A DNA stretch of 64,000 nucleotides from Pantoea phytobeneficialis. GTDB lineage: Bacteria > Pseudomonadota > Gammaproteobacteria > Enterobacterales > Enterobacteriaceae. The position numbers and the translations under genes were made by a program. The stretch covers positions 3,866,504 through 3,930,503 of the forward strand of contig NZ_CP024636.1 in the NCBI RefSeq assembly GCF_009728735.1. Direction: 5' to 3'. Shown here one piece after another: positions 39,973 to 49,748 of this stretch. Numbering within the stretch: the first letter of the stretch is position 1; every line of letters begins with the position of its first letter. A model generated the notes under the pieces. It saw only the letters and a list, made by a program, of their open reading frames with translations. It was not told the origin of the DNA and made no database searches.

Positions 39973-40908
39973 TTATTTCACAAACTCTTCGCCCTGAGCG
40001 ATATCTTTCTTCAGCGTATCCAGCATGCCGGTTAACGCCTGTTGCTCAAAGGCGCTGAGCGGTCCGAGTGGACGGCGCTCCACGATACCGGTTTTGCCCA
40101 ACAACAGTGGCTGCGAGAAGAAACGCGCGTATTCGCCATCCCCTTCCACATAAGCACATTCGACCACGTTCGCTTCCCCTTGCATGGCGCGTACCAGCGA
40201 CAGACCGAAACGTGCCGCAGCCTGACCCATTGACAGGGTCGCTGAGCCGCCACCGGCTTTGGCTTCCACCACTTCCGTACCGGCGTTTTGGATACGTTTG
40301 GTGAGATCCAACACTTCCTGCTCACTAAAGCTAACGCCTTTGACCTGCGACAGCAGCGGCAGAATAGTGACGCCAGAATGCCCCCCGACCACGGGTACGT
40401 CGATCTCGCCGGGTTGCTTGCCTTTTAACGCCGCAACAAAGGTGTTGCCGCGGATAATATCCAGTGTAGTTACGCCAAACAGCCGGTTTTTATCATACAC
40501 ACCCGCTTTCTTAAGCACCTCTGCCGCAATCGCCACCGTGGTGTTAACCGGGTTAGTGATCACGCCAATCAAGGCCTTGGGTGCGGTGCTCGCCACCTGC
40601 TCAATCAGGTTACGAACAATGCCTGCGTTAACGTTAAAGAGGTCGGCGCGGTCCATGCCGGGTTTACGTGCCACTCCGGCGGAAATCAGCACCACATCGG
40701 CTCCCTTCAGTGCGGGTGTGGCATCTTCACCACTAAAACCCTCAACTTTCACTGCGGTAGGAATATGGCTGAGATCCACAGCCACACCCGGCGTAACCGG
40801 GGCGATGTCATAAAGCGAAAGGGCTGAACCTGCGGGTAATTGGGTCTTAAGCAACAGTGCTAGCGCCTGGCCAATACCACCAGCGGCACCGAGAACGGCA
40901 ACTTTCAT
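39973..40908 (-). CDS. mdh: Mdh, malate dehydrogenase
   Basis: 311 residues (E. coli 312). TCA-cycle oxidation of malate to oxaloacetate with NAD. The Rossmann loop [18 protein letters not shown] (residues 3-20), substrate arginines in [22 protein letters not shown] and the catalytic His in [12 protein letters not shown] are present. ATG 40908 is preceded by AAGGAG and matches the universal [14 protein letters not shown] start; the frame stays open to 41016. It is divergent from argR, as in E. coli. Confidence 0.97.
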   Translation of the reverse strand: MKVAVLGAAGGIGQALALLLKTQLPAGSALSLYDIAPVTPGVAVDLSHIPTAVKVEGFSGEDATPALKGADVVLISAGVARKPGMDRADLFNVNAGIVRNLIEQVASTAPKALIGVITNPVNTTVAIAAEVLKKAGVYDKNRLFGVTTLDIIRGNTFVAALKGKQPGEIDVPVVGGHSGVTILPLLSQVKGVSFSEQEVLDLTKRIQNAGTEVVEAKAGGGSATLSMGQAAARFGLSLVRAMQGEANVVECAYVEGDGEYARFFSQPLLLGKTGIVERRPLGPLSAFEQQALTGMLDTLKKDIAQGEEFVK

Positions 40909-41182
40909 CCTGGACTCCTTATTAAGGTGGGGCAGAGATCTGCCGGGTTTCCATCGGGTTACGAGTTTAATCAACTTCTCAGGCGATAGCGACAATACCC
41001 GTCGCGCTATTAACACTGACGCCGCAATACGGCTCCCGAGACATCCACACTTCAGAAGTCGCCTGAATGATCATAGGTCGCAGCCAGAAGACAGGGGTCG
41101 GCAATGATCAGTCATTTTGTTGTTACCACTTCAATAATATAACAACATTGCAACCTTCGCTTTTGCGCGCCACGCCGCGATT

Positions 41183-41291
41183 TTGGCGTAGCGGTAAATC
41201 TCTGTTATGATCGCCGCCCTCGCAGGTTATCCCGGCGAACCCCTCACCTGTTTATTGCATAAAAATTCATTTAAATGCATAATCATTTATC
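41183..41291 (+). promoter_or_regulatory. argR promoter and two ARG boxes
   Basis: TTGGCG (41183-41188), a 17-bp spacer and TATGAT (41206-41211) form a good sigma-70 promoter. Downstream, ATTGCATAAAAATTCATT (41254-41271) and AATGCATAATCATTTATC (41274-41291) fit the 18-bp ARG-box consensus WNTGAATWWWWATTCANW and are 2 bp apart, the usual tandem arrangement. This implies autoregulation by ArgR with arginine. The rest of the 429-bp mdh-argR gap holds no gene; the mdh promoter was not resolved. Confidence 0.75.
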
Positions 41292-41334
41292 TGCATGGGC
41301 TTGTTGCCCAACGCATCCCTCTTTTTATTGGTAA

Positions 41335-41808
<474 letters not shown>

Positions 41809-41820
41809 AACCCTGCCCGC

Positions 41821-41843
41821 TACCGGCAGATTACCTGCCGGTA
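41821..41843 (+). terminator. Hairpin after argR
   Basis: Perfect 9-bp stem TACCGGCAG/CTGCCGGTA with a 5-nt loop, 12 bp after the argR stop. A U-tract is missing, so termination would be inefficient or factor-assisted. Confidence 0.45.
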
Positions 41844-42243
41844 ACAACTCGGCCATTCCCTTTACCCGCCGTCACGCTTGAAGAAAAATCCTCAAGAAAC
41901 AATACATTAAGTATATTCTCGTCCGTTCTCACGCCCGATAATAATTGGTAGGACCTTTTATCCTGCTTAACCTTTAGCGCTATTTTACACTGCTTTACAC
42001 AACAACATCAGCTATATACCCCACTCGCAGCGTATCAGCCAGCTGGATCAACCGTATTATTTCGCACAGAAAGATAAAATAACATAGGTCATTGTTTTTA
42101 CATGTAATTAACAGGTGTTGTGCAGAAACCAGGCGGTTTTTATAACACTCAGTTATTAAAAGTTGTCATAAGGACAAAGAATAACAACCAAACATTATTA
42201 GCAGAATATTAATTTCATGAGTGATTAGATCTATACTTCTTTT
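41844..42243. other. AT-rich intergenic region between argR and the yhcN cluster
   Basis: About 400 bp with no coding signal, RNA gene or repeat that I can identify. It is more AT-rich than its surroundings, consistent with a long regulatory region for the stress genes. A TATACT at 42232-42237 is a possible -10, with a poor -35. Confidence 0.5.
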
Positions 42244-42259
42244 CGTGATGCAAATCACA
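42244..42259 (+). promoter_or_regulatory. CRP-type palindrome upstream of the yhcN cluster
   Basis: CGTGATGCAAATCACA is a near-perfect CRP half-site pair (TGTGA-N6-TCACA with one change), with an exact GTGAT/ATCAC dyad. It lies 41-56 bp before the first yhcN-type start. If TATACT at 42232 is the -10, bound CRP would sit over the transcription start and repress. Confidence 0.55.
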
Positions 42260-42299
42260 CCAAACAAAAAGAGAAAAAACAGAAGACGAGGAAATAATC

Positions 42300-42563
42300 A
42301 TGAAAGTTAAAACTACTATCGCAACCATGAGCATTCTATCTGCCCTGTCATTTGGCGCTTTCGCCGCAGATTCTATTAATGCTGATCAGGCAATGAATCT
42401 GCAACCGGCCGGCACCATCAGTGTCAGCGGCACGGCTGGTTCGCCGATGGATATCCATCAGCAACTGAGCGAAAAAGCAGACCAGCAAGGTGCTAAAGCT
42501 TATCGCGTGATCGAAGCGCGTAATGACAACACCTACCACGCGACTGCTGAACTTTATAAATAA
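42300..42563 (+). CDS. yhcN: YhcN-type periplasmic stress protein, copy 1 (DUF1471)
   Basis: 87 residues, the same length as E. coli YhcN, which responds to acid and peroxide stress. Signal peptide 1-22 (cleavage after FAA). The mature DUF1471 domain holds TISVSGTAGSPMDIHQQLSE, KADQQGAKAYRVIEARNDNT and the C-terminal YHATAELYK. This copy looks closest to E. coli YhcN by its DSINADQA mature start. GAGGAA lies 7 nt upstream of the start. First of three tandem paralogues on the same strand, 89 bp before copy 2. Confidence 0.92.
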   Translation: MKVKTTIATMSILSALSFGAFAADSINADQAMNLQPAGTISVSGTAGSPMDIHQQLSEKADQQGAKAYRVIEARNDNTYHATAELYK

Positions 42564-42652
42564 GTTCGCCGAAACAAGACGCAATGTGAAAGGCAACCCA
42601 TTTGAGACGCGATTGCGCTCAGGTTGCTGACCCAAATTCAGGAGAGTGAATC

Positions 42653-42925
42653 ATGAAAACTAAATTATCTATCGCAGTGCTGAGCCTGGCTTCCGTTCTT
42701 TCTTTCGGTGCCAGCGCAGCAAGCCTGATTACCAATGAGCAGGCAGACACCATGAATCTTCAACCGCTGAACCAAACCATCAGCGTGAGTGGCCGTGATG
42801 GCGACCAGAACAACATCCGTCAGGAACTTTCTGCCAAAGCCGATGCTCAGGGTGCCAGCCACTATCGCATCATTGAAAACAATCAGAATGACACCTACCA
42901 CGTCACTGCTGAACTGTACAAATAA
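42653..42925 (+). CDS. YhcN-type periplasmic stress protein, copy 2 (DUF1471)
   Basis: 90 residues. Signal peptide 1-22 (ending ASA), then a DUF1471 domain diverging from copy 1 (TISVSGRDGDQNNIRQELSA, DAQGASHYRIIENNQNDTY, ending HVTAELYK). The middle of this copy is the most changed of the three: the conserved GSPMD-like segment is replaced by GDQNN and the tail is Asn/Gln-rich. It has its own ribosome-binding site (AGGAG). Probably a paralogue from local duplication; it could be co-transcribed or separately promoted from the 89-bp gap before it. Confidence 0.9.
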   Translation: MKTKLSIAVLSLASVLSFGASAASLITNEQADTMNLQPLNQTISVSGRDGDQNNIRQELSAKADAQGASHYRIIENNQNDTYHVTAELYK

Positions 42926-43028
42926 TCGATAAATGATTATCCGGCGCCCAAACGGCGCCTGGATATGAATCGACGACCCGCTACCCACTTACCACCGCAG
43001 GTTGTTGATTGTAATGAGGAGACGAACA

Positions 43029-43292
43029 ATGAAAATCAAAGCAACCATCGCAACCGCTAGCCTGCTCTCACTGTTGACCTTCGGTGCCTCTGCGGCACAA
43101 CTGGTCACGGCGGAACAGGCTCAGAATATGCAGCCTGCGGGGACAGTGACCATCAGTGGTACTGCCGGTGCACCAATGGATTATCGTGCTCAGCTGTCGC
43201 AAAAAGCCGATGAACAGGGTGCCAGCGCCTATAAAGTGATTGAAGCCCGCACCGGCGACAACTATCACATCACTGCTGAACTGTATAAGTAA
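43029..43292 (+). CDS. YhcN-type periplasmic stress protein, copy 3 (DUF1471)
   Basis: 87 residues. Signal peptide 1-22 (ending ASA), mature part starting AQLVTAEQAQNMQPAGTVTI, with GTAGAPMDYRAQLSQKADEQ and the tail NYHITAELYK. It keeps the APMD motif of copy 1. ATG 43029 follows GAGGAG; an upstream in-frame start at 43002 would only add nine residues ahead of the signal peptide. It is followed by a clear intrinsic terminator, so the three genes may form one unit. Confidence 0.92.
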   Translation: MKIKATIATASLLSLLTFGASAAQLVTAEQAQNMQPAGTVTISGTAGAPMDYRAQLSQKADEQGASAYKVIEARTGDNYHITAELYK

Positions 43293-43321
43293 TTCCTCGT
43301 CAACTGCTTGACGAACCCTTT

Positions 43322-43345
43322 GGCCCCGCTCGCCGGGGCCCTTTT
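43322..43345 (+). terminator. Intrinsic terminator of the yhcN cluster
   Basis: Perfect 7-bp stem GGCCCCG/CGGGGCC with a 5-nt loop, followed by CTTTTT. It lies just before the convergent yhcO stop. Confidence 0.88.
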
Positions 43346-43349
43346 TGCG

Positions 43350-43619
43350 TTACTTCACATTAAAGCGGAGCTGGCCATCCAGCTCCTCTTCTGCTTCATC
43401 AAACAGCAAAATCAACGCCCCATAGCGACGCTTCTGTCCTGATCCTAAGTGAATAAACTCAATCTCCAGCGGTAACGGCAGTTGCTCGCCTGTCACCACT
43501 TCCCAGAGATCGTCCAAATCAGTAATCGCCAGATCCGCCAGCGCAAAACGGTCACTGAACTGGCGGAAGAAGTGCGCCTGATCGACGATTTCATCGAAAT
43601 CAAAACGTTCGATTCTCAT
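43350..43619 (-). CDS. yhcO: YhcO, barstar-family protein
   Basis: 89 residues (E. coli 90). Small acidic barstar-like protein, presumed ribonuclease inhibitor by family only. The core IERFDFDEIVDQAHFFRQF and the C-terminal GALILLFDEAEEELDGQLRF match E. coli YhcO. No barnase-type gene lies nearby, so the target is unknown. ATG 43619 aligns with the E. coli start; the adjacent ATG at 43622 is equally usable (AAGAGAG upstream). It is convergent with the yhcN cluster, the conserved neighbourhood. Confidence 0.88.
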   Translation of the reverse strand: MRIERFDFDEIVDQAHFFRQFSDRFALADLAITDLDDLWEVVTGEQLPLPLEIEFIHLGSGQKRRYGALILLFDEAEEELDGQLRFNVK

Positions 43620-43804
43620 CATGACGACTCTCTTTTCTGTACCACTGCCCATTAAACCGGGTAGCCTGCGTTGATATGTTTGTGTTGCTGCGGGGTGTGG
43701 ATGCCCTCCTTCCCCCTGACAGTTTGCATCCCGTCAGGAAAGTATAGATGGCATTACCGGTGGGTTTTGTGAGAGTGAGCCACCGCATCACGCGGTGGCT
43801 GGTT

Positions 43805-45757
43805 TCAGATTTGAATCAATGTGTTCTGATACTTACTCAGCATGCTGGCTAAACGTTTTACCGGCTCCGTTACGCTGCTCGGTGCCGCGTAGTGCTGGAG
43901 TTTCTCCTGATAGACATCCAGCTCGCGTAACAACTGCTCAAAATAGACACGTCGTTTATCATCGCTACGCGTCGAGATCACCTGGTCAGCAGTGGATCGC
44001 AGCTGACGGTGATAGGCGGAGAGATCTGCATTGATCGGCACCTCGGCATTGCGTAAGCGTTGATGGCCGATAATCAGCGTCAGCGCGATACGGTATTTAT
44101 TGATATCGCCGGGGAACAGATTGAGCAGCAGAAACAGTTGCTGATACAGCGCCGGTAAGTGATTCTCGCGACGACGCGCCTGATTGGTGGTCATCGCCGC
44201 CACCGCCGCATACATAAAGCGATTCAGCAACTTACGTCCGGTACGCGCCTTAGATTTGTCACGAATCAGCAGAATCACCATCATCGCCACAAAACATCCA
44301 ATCACCTGGCCCAACACGTTGTCGAGAAACACGTTGAACTCGAACTTCATCGGGTTATCCAGTACCAGCACGTTGATGGTACCAATCAGGGCACCTAACG
44401 TTCCCAGTTGGCGACGCTGGACAAAGATGCCGCCAATAAAGCCCAGCAGGCCAATCGCGATGCAAAGCAGCAGCATACTTTGCTGGGTTGCAGGCAGGAC
44501 GTATATAAAGTAGAGCGCACCCAGCGGCACTGCGACCGTCATACCGTAGAGGAAGTCTTTTGCCATCATCAATGGATTAGGGGTGCGCATCGCCAGTGCG
44601 GTGATTACCGCCAGCATCACCATACAGCCACTGCCAGAGGTCCAACCGGTGTACAACCAGAAAAGTGAGCCAATCGCCGTCGCCGCAAATGTACGTACGC
44701 CGTTAATCATCGCATGGTGGGTTTCGGCAGAACGCGCCTGAATCACCACTTCACGTTGCAGAATACCGTCTTCCAGCGTAGTGATGCGGCTGTTGCTCCT
44801 GACGCCATTAATCAGCAACAAGTATTCGGTAGCCGCCCCCACCCAGCTGGCTAAGGTCAGTGGAGTGGACTTGCTGCTGACGCCAATTACCCGGCGCATG
44901 ATTTTCATGCGCTTGTGCACGTCATCAACGCTTTTCACCTCTTTCTCGATCAGCAATCGATACTGCGGCGGAATGTAGTCCGGGCGGGAATTCTGGATCA
45001 GGAAGGTTTCTGCGGCCTGCGTAATCAAGGTCAGGGATAAAGTATTCAGCATTTGCAGACGACGGCTGCTGTTTTTCCAACGCGAGGATTCCATCATCAA
45101 CTGGCTGCGCATGGTGTTCAGCGCCGTGGTGCGGCGCACCAGCGCGCTCCAGGCTTTGTCGACTTCTTCTTTATCGCCGTGCGCGACACAAAGTTGCAGC
45201 AGTTTGTAGTGCGCCACCAGCAGCGAATCCACTTCCTGGTCGATCACTTTTTTAATCGAACGGGGCGAGAAGATCATATCCGCCAGAATGGCACACAAAA
45301 TACCCAGCACGATTTCGCTACAACGCTCAACCGCAAACTGCGGAGCCAGCGTCAGCCCACCACTGGCATCGGCGGTGACAACGATAATCAGCGCGGTGTA
45401 GCCTGCCAGACCCAGGGCGTAGGAGTTTTCGACTTTAATCAGCGAGGAGAGCCAGACGCAGAAGCCGGCCCACAGGCAACATAACAGTAGCATCACTACC
45501 GGGGCACGCACCGTGGCGATCATGATGGTCAGAGCCGCCGCGCTACCAATAAAGGTCCCGATAATACGCAGGATGCCGCGATAGCGCAGCGCGCCGGAGT
45601 AGGGATCACCTCCGGCGACAAAGGCGGTGCCACCCGCCACTATCCCGGCGGTCATCACCGCCCAGCGCGGCGTTTCCAGATTGAAGTGAAAGCCGATAAT
45701 CAGCGCCGCTACCAGCGCAAATGTCAGCTTCACCGGGAAACGCAGGAACTCAATCAT
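43805..45757 (-). CDS. aaeB: AaeB, p-hydroxybenzoic acid efflux subunit (FUSC family)
   Basis: 650 residues (E. coli 655). Inner-membrane pump component exporting aromatic carboxylic acids with AaeA. Two blocks of membrane segments (about 10-155 and 355-505) alternate with cytoplasmic helical regions, the typical FUSC layout. The beginning [20 protein letters not shown] matches the family. It follows aaeA by 9 bp in aaeX-aaeA-aaeB, controlled in E. coli by AaeR with aromatic acids as inducers. Confidence 0.95.
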   Translation of the reverse strand: MIEFLRFPVKLTFALVAALIIGFHFNLETPRWAVMTAGIVAGGTAFVAGGDPYSGALRYRGILRIIGTFIGSAAALTIMIATVRAPVVMLLLCCLWAGFCVWLSSLIKVENSYALGLAGYTALIIVVTADASGGLTLAPQFAVERCSEIVLGILCAILADMIFSPRSIKKVIDQEVDSLLVAHYKLLQLCVAHGDKEEVDKAWSALVRRTTALNTMRSQLMMESSRWKNSSRRLQMLNTLSLTLITQAAETFLIQNSRPDYIPPQYRLLIEKEVKSVDDVHKRMKIMRRVIGVSSKSTPLTLASWVGAATEYLLLINGVRSNSRITTLEDGILQREVVIQARSAETHHAMINGVRTFAATAIGSLFWLYTGWTSGSGCMVMLAVITALAMRTPNPLMMAKDFLYGMTVAVPLGALYFIYVLPATQQSMLLLCIAIGLLGFIGGIFVQRRQLGTLGALIGTINVLVLDNPMKFEFNVFLDNVLGQVIGCFVAMMVILLIRDKSKARTGRKLLNRFMYAAVAAMTTNQARRRENHLPALYQQLFLLLNLFPGDINKYRIALTLIIGHQRLRNAEVPINADLSAYHRQLRSTADQVISTRSDDKRRVYFEQLLRELDVYQEKLQHYAAPSSVTEPVKRLASMLSKYQNTLIQI

Positions 45758-45766
45758 ATCGCCCTC

Positions 45767-46696
45767 TTAACCAAACTCACGCAGGCGATTAAACAATTTG
45801 CTCATCGGTGAGGCTTGCGTCTTACGATCCTTCTCACCAGTAATCACCACGGTAGCGGTGGTGCCAGCCGGGAAGCGATTGCCAGGCTGATCGTCGAGAT
45901 GAATACGCACCGGTACACGCTGCGCCAGACGCACCCACTCCAGATTGGAATCAACAGTGGCCATGCCTTTGCTGTCATTGGTGCTGCTGCTGTCGGTAAC
46001 ACCGGCTGCGATGCTGTCGACGGTGCCACGCAGCACGGTATTGCTACCCAGCGGGGTGATTTCCGCACGGAAGCCCGGGCGTACGCCATCCAGCTTGGTT
46101 TCTTCCATATAGGCCAGCACGTAGAACGTATGCTGCTGCACCAGAGCCACCGCCACTGAACCACGGGTAATAAACTCGCCTTCATAGACGTTAAGGTTGG
46201 TCACCCAACCGTCAGACGGTGCCTTGATGGTGGTACGATCCAGGTCGATGGCCGCCAGATCGCGCGTCGCAATAGCTTTCGCCAGCTGATGCTCGGTGGT
46301 GGTCAGATCGTTGTTGGCCTGGTCAATGGCTTCACGCGACATCGCGCTGGTGCCGAGTTGGTTACGGCGCGCCGCTTCACGACGTTTTTCGTTGGCGACA
46401 GCCTGGTAATACTCGACATCGGCCTGTGCTTCATCCAGCGCCTTCTGGTAACGGGGGCGGTCAACCACAAACAGGGTATCGCCCTTCTTCACCAGTTGGT
46501 TATCACGGACCGGCACCTCGGTGATCAAACCGGTCACATCCGGAGAGATCGCCACGACATCGGCAGAGAATTTAGCATCACGCGTCCACGGGGATTCGGT
46601 GTAGAACACCCAGGCGCGGAAGATGATCACGATAGCGACGACAACCAGCAGGAGAGTAATCGCGTAGCGCGCGATTTTTCTTATTAGCGCTTTCAC
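45767..46696 (-). CDS. aaeA: AaeA, p-hydroxybenzoic acid efflux membrane-fusion protein
   Basis: 309 residues (E. coli 310). Periplasmic adaptor of the AaeAB pump. One membrane anchor (about residues 11-30, [20 protein letters not shown]) precedes the split biotinyl-lipoyl domain ([20 protein letters not shown] and [20 protein letters not shown]), with an alpha hairpin between and beta domains after. It lies 8 bp after aaeX and 9 bp before aaeB. Confidence 0.96.
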   Translation of the reverse strand: MKALIRKIARYAITLLLVVVAIVIIFRAWVFYTESPWTRDAKFSADVVAISPDVTGLITEVPVRDNQLVKKGDTLFVVDRPRYQKALDEAQADVEYYQAVANEKRREAARRNQLGTSAMSREAIDQANNDLTTTEHQLAKAIATRDLAAIDLDRTTIKAPSDGWVTNLNVYEGEFITRGSVAVALVQQHTFYVLAYMEETKLDGVRPGFRAEITPLGSNTVLRGTVDSIAAGVTDSSSTNDSKGMATVDSNLEWVRLAQRVPVRIHLDDQPGNRFPAGTTATVVITGEKDRKTQASPMSKLFNRLREFG

Positions 46697-46704
46697 TTAA
46701 AACC

Positions 46705-46908
46705 TCAGACGAATAAACGGGATACAAGGTAAAACACACAGCAATAAAGCGCTGTGTTAAAAAGTGCCGGATGCCAAACCAGATCGTACAATCCGCTGGG
46801 CGTCAGCACGCGTTTCACCAGCCAGAACAGCGCCAGCGAAACTATGAGTTCAATGAAGATGGGCGGGAAAGACAGCCCAAATACGACAAATACCGGAAGC
46901 ACACTCAT
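46705..46908 (-). CDS. aaeX: AaeX, small membrane protein of the aae operon
   Basis: 67 residues, as in E. coli. Two hydrophobic segments ([20 protein letters not shown] and a C-terminal [17 protein letters not shown]), DUF1656 family. Role unknown; not strictly required for efflux in E. coli. First gene of aaeX-aaeA-aaeB. The 269-bp gap to divergent aaeR should hold the AaeR operator; I could not pick a single convincing T-N11-A site. Confidence 0.95.
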   Translation of the reverse strand: MSVLPVFVVFGLSFPPIFIELIVSLALFWLVKRVLTPSGLYDLVWHPALFNTALYCCVFYLVSRLFV

Positions 46909-47177
46909 TTCGGTTCCTTAGTTCGACCTTGCCGGATTGCACCGATACCTGCCCGCATGCCACATGGCACAAGGGGTTGATGATAATGGGATGACGGGTA
47001 GACTGATGGCAACATTCAGGCCGTTTGAGCTAATCATAGCGTATCATCTGACAAACACAGGCAGATTCACTGCCGTGTTAAGGTGCGGTGAAATGACCCA
47101 GCGTGCGTATAGTAACGCGCTTGACTATACGTTATCTACATATTGTGAGCTAAATCACTTTTTAGCCAGAGTAAACA

Positions 47178-48095
47178 ATGGAACGACTTAAAGGCATGTC
47201 CATCTTCGCCAAAGTGGTTGAATTAGGATCCTTCACCGCCGCGGCACGTCAGCTTCATCTTAGCGTTTCGTCGATTAGCCAGATAGTCGCGAAACTGGAA
47301 GATGAGCTCCAGGTCAAGCTGCTGAATCGCAGCACCCGAAGCATTGGCCTGACCGAAGCGGGCAGAATTTATTATCAGGGCTGCCGCCGCATGCTGGCAG
47401 AGGCGATGCAGGTCCACGAACAACTGTATGCCTTCAACAACACGCCCATTGGTATTTTACGTATCGGCAGCTCATCGACAATGGCGCAAAATGTCCTCGC
47501 TGATATGACCAGCGATATGTTACGCGAATATCCGGGTTTGAGCGTCAATTTAGTCACCGGCATTCCGGCACCGGATTTGATTGCTAACGGGCTGGATCTG
47601 GTGATCCGCGTCGGTGAGTTGCAGGATTCCAATCTGTTCTCGCGTCGCCTGGGCGCGATGCCGATGGTGGTATGCGCGGCCAAAAGCTATCTGGTACAGC
47701 ACGGCACGCCGGAAAAGCCTGGCGAGATCGATAATTTTTCGTGGCTGGAATATAGCGTGCGCCCGGACAACACCTTTGAGTTGATTGCACCGGAAGGGCT
47801 GGTCACGCGTCTGACGCCGCAGGGACGTTTCGTGACCAATGATTCGCTAACGCTGATCCGTTGGCTGAAAGCCGGGTGCGGTATCGCCTATGTCCCACTG
47901 ATGTGGGTGATAAACGAGATCAACACCGGTGAGATCGATATCCTGTTTTCACAGTATCAGTCGGCCCCCAGACCGGTTTATGCGCTGTACACCGAAAAAG
48001 ATAAGCTGCCGCTGAAAGTGCAGGTGTGTATCGACTATCTGACCGAGTATTTCAAACGGGTAGCGCGCCAGTATCAGCAGCACCGTAAAAACTGA
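47178..48095 (+). CDS. aaeR: AaeR, LysR-type regulator of the aae efflux operon
   Basis: 305 residues (E. coli 309). N-terminal winged helix-turn-helix (MERLKGMSIFAKVVELGSFT, then AARQLHLSVSSISQIVAKLE). The C-terminal effector-binding domain from about 90 contains GILRIGSSSTMAQNVLADM. In E. coli it activates aaeXAB in response to aromatic carboxylates. It is divergent from aaeX. The transcript probably ends at the second REP unit, which is followed by seven T. Confidence 0.94.
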   Translation: MERLKGMSIFAKVVELGSFTAAARQLHLSVSSISQIVAKLEDELQVKLLNRSTRSIGLTEAGRIYYQGCRRMLAEAMQVHEQLYAFNNTPIGILRIGSSSTMAQNVLADMTSDMLREYPGLSVNLVTGIPAPDLIANGLDLVIRVGELQDSNLFSRRLGAMPMVVCAAKSYLVQHGTPEKPGEIDNFSWLEYSVRPDNTFELIAPEGLVTRLTPQGRFVTNDSLTLIRWLKAGCGIAYVPLMWVINEINTGEIDILFSQYQSAPRPVYALYTEKDKLPLKVQVCIDYLTEYFKRVARQYQQHRKN

Positions 48096-48109
48096 GCATA
48101 AGTACTGTC

Positions 48110-48225
48110 GCGGCGCGATTTATCGCCCAATGCGTATCCGTACTCATTCGTAGCGGCGCGATTTATCGCGCGTTTTTTTGCCATCGTAAAGGTCAAAAGA
48201 GCGCGATTTATCGCGCCGCTACGGT
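48110..48225. repeat. Cluster of three REP palindromes between aaeR and tldD
   Basis: Units GCGGCGCGATTTATCGCC (near 48110), GTAGCGGCGCGATTTATCGC (near 48150, continuing GCGTTTTTTT) and GCGCGATTTATCGCGCCGCT (near 48201). The middle unit, a 6-bp GCGCGA/TCGCGC stem plus T-run, has the form of an intrinsic terminator for aaeR. Confidence 0.88.
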
Positions 48226-48237
48226 TCAGTGCTTAAA

Positions 48238-49683
48238 TCAGGCGGTTCCGCCGACCGTGAGTTTATCCAGCTTCAGTGTCGGCTGCCCCACACCCACTGG
48301 CACGCTCTGGCCTTCTTTACCACAGACGCCAACGCCTTTATCCAATGCCAGGTCGTTACCCACCATGGAAATCTGCTGCATAGCTTCGATACCGGAGCCA
48401 ATCAGCGTGGCACCTTTTACCGGTTTGGTCACTTTACCGTTCTCAATCAGATAGGCTTCCGATGTTGAGAACACAAACTTACCGGAGGTGATATCCACCT
48501 GGCCGCCACCAAAGTTCGGCGCGTACAGGCCATATTCTACGCTTGCGATAATGTCCTGCGGCGTGGATTTCCCCGCCAGCATATAGGTGTTGGTCATACG
48601 CGGCATCGGCAGGTGCGCATAAGATTCACGACGGCCATTGCCGGTAGGGTTGACGCCCATCAGACGCGCATTGAGCTTGTCCTGCATGTAACCCTTCAGC
48701 ACACCGTTTTCAATCAACACGTTGTACTGTCCCGGTACGCCTTCATCGTCCACCGCCAGCGAACCACGCAGACCCTCGATGGTGCCATCATCGACCACGG
48801 TACAAAGTTCAGACGCCACCAACTGGCCCATTTTGCCGCTGAACACCGAGGTGGCACGACGGTTAAAGTCGCCTTCAAGACCGTGTCCAACCGCTTCGTG
48901 CAGCAGCACGCCCGGCCAGCCAGCGCCCAGTACCACCGGCAGCGTCCCTGCCGGAGCAGCAACCGCCGAGAGGTTCACCAGCGCCATCCGCACCGCCTCA
49001 CGCGCCCAGGCATCTGCACGCACATCACCGCTTTCATCGGCGAGGAAGAATTCATAACCGGTACGCGCGCCGCCGCCGCTGGAGCCGCGTTCACGTTTAC
49101 CCTGATCTTCCACCTGAACGCTGATCGACAGACGAACCAACGGACGCACATCAGCGGCCAGCGTGCCATCGGTCGCGGCCACCAGCACCTGCTCATAAAC
49201 CCCGGTCAGGCTGGCATTCACTTCCTGGACACGAGGATCAGCGGCGCGCGCCACTTTATCCACCCGATGCAACAGGGCGATTTTGTCTTCACGCGTCAGG
49301 CTATCCAGCGGATTGACCGGTGCGTACAGCGAGCGGTTGATCACAGCCGAAAGGGTATGGGCTTTGCCATTGCCCTGTTCGCGTACGATGCTGCGTGCGG
49401 CTTCAGCCGACTGGCGCAAAGCATTCAGGGTGATCTGGTCAGCATAGGCGAAACCGGTTTTCTCACCGCTGACCGCGCGAACACCGACGCCCTGATCGAT
49501 ATGATACGAGCCGTCTTTAATGATTTTGTCTTCCAGCACCCAGGATTCGTGGAAACTGGACTGAAAATAGAGATCGGCATAGTCCAGACGACGTTCTGAA
49601 AGCTGCCCTAACAGGGAAAAAAGGTCCTGCTGATTAATGCTGTTCGCAGTTAGCAACTGCTCACTTACCAGATTCAGAGTCAT
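48238..49683 (-). CDS. tldD: TldD, metalloprotease of the TldD/TldE complex
   Basis: 481 residues, as in E. coli. With TldE (PmbA) forms a zinc-dependent heterodimeric protease that processes microcin B17 and degrades the CcdA antitoxin. The metal motif [11 protein letters not shown] (about residues 262-272, HExxxH type) is intact. The C-terminal beta domain ends [16 protein letters not shown]. The partner pmbA is not in the window, as in E. coli, where it lies elsewhere. It follows yhdP with a 65-bp gap. Confidence 0.96.
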   Translation of the reverse strand: MTLNLVSEQLLTANSINQQDLFSLLGQLSERRLDYADLYFQSSFHESWVLEDKIIKDGSYHIDQGVGVRAVSGEKTGFAYADQITLNALRQSAEAARSIVREQGNGKAHTLSAVINRSLYAPVNPLDSLTREDKIALLHRVDKVARAADPRVQEVNASLTGVYEQVLVAATDGTLAADVRPLVRLSISVQVEDQGKRERGSSGGGARTGYEFFLADESGDVRADAWAREAVRMALVNLSAVAAPAGTLPVVLGAGWPGVLLHEAVGHGLEGDFNRRATSVFSGKMGQLVASELCTVVDDGTIEGLRGSLAVDDEGVPGQYNVLIENGVLKGYMQDKLNARLMGVNPTGNGRRESYAHLPMPRMTNTYMLAGKSTPQDIIASVEYGLYAPNFGGGQVDITSGKFVFSTSEAYLIENGKVTKPVKGATLIGSGIEAMQQISMVGNDLALDKGVGVCGKEGQSVPVGVGQPTLKLDKLTVGGTA

Positions 49684-49748
49684 CGTTTCTCACTCATTTT
49701 ACGCTCAGATATTTCATAGCCTGCGGCAATTCCCCGACGGCGTCAAAT

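Noticed and set aside
48613..49599. 328-residue plus-strand open frame
   Set aside because: It lies entirely antisense to tldD; composition (Arg, His, Thr-rich) is typical of shadow frames in GC-rich genes.
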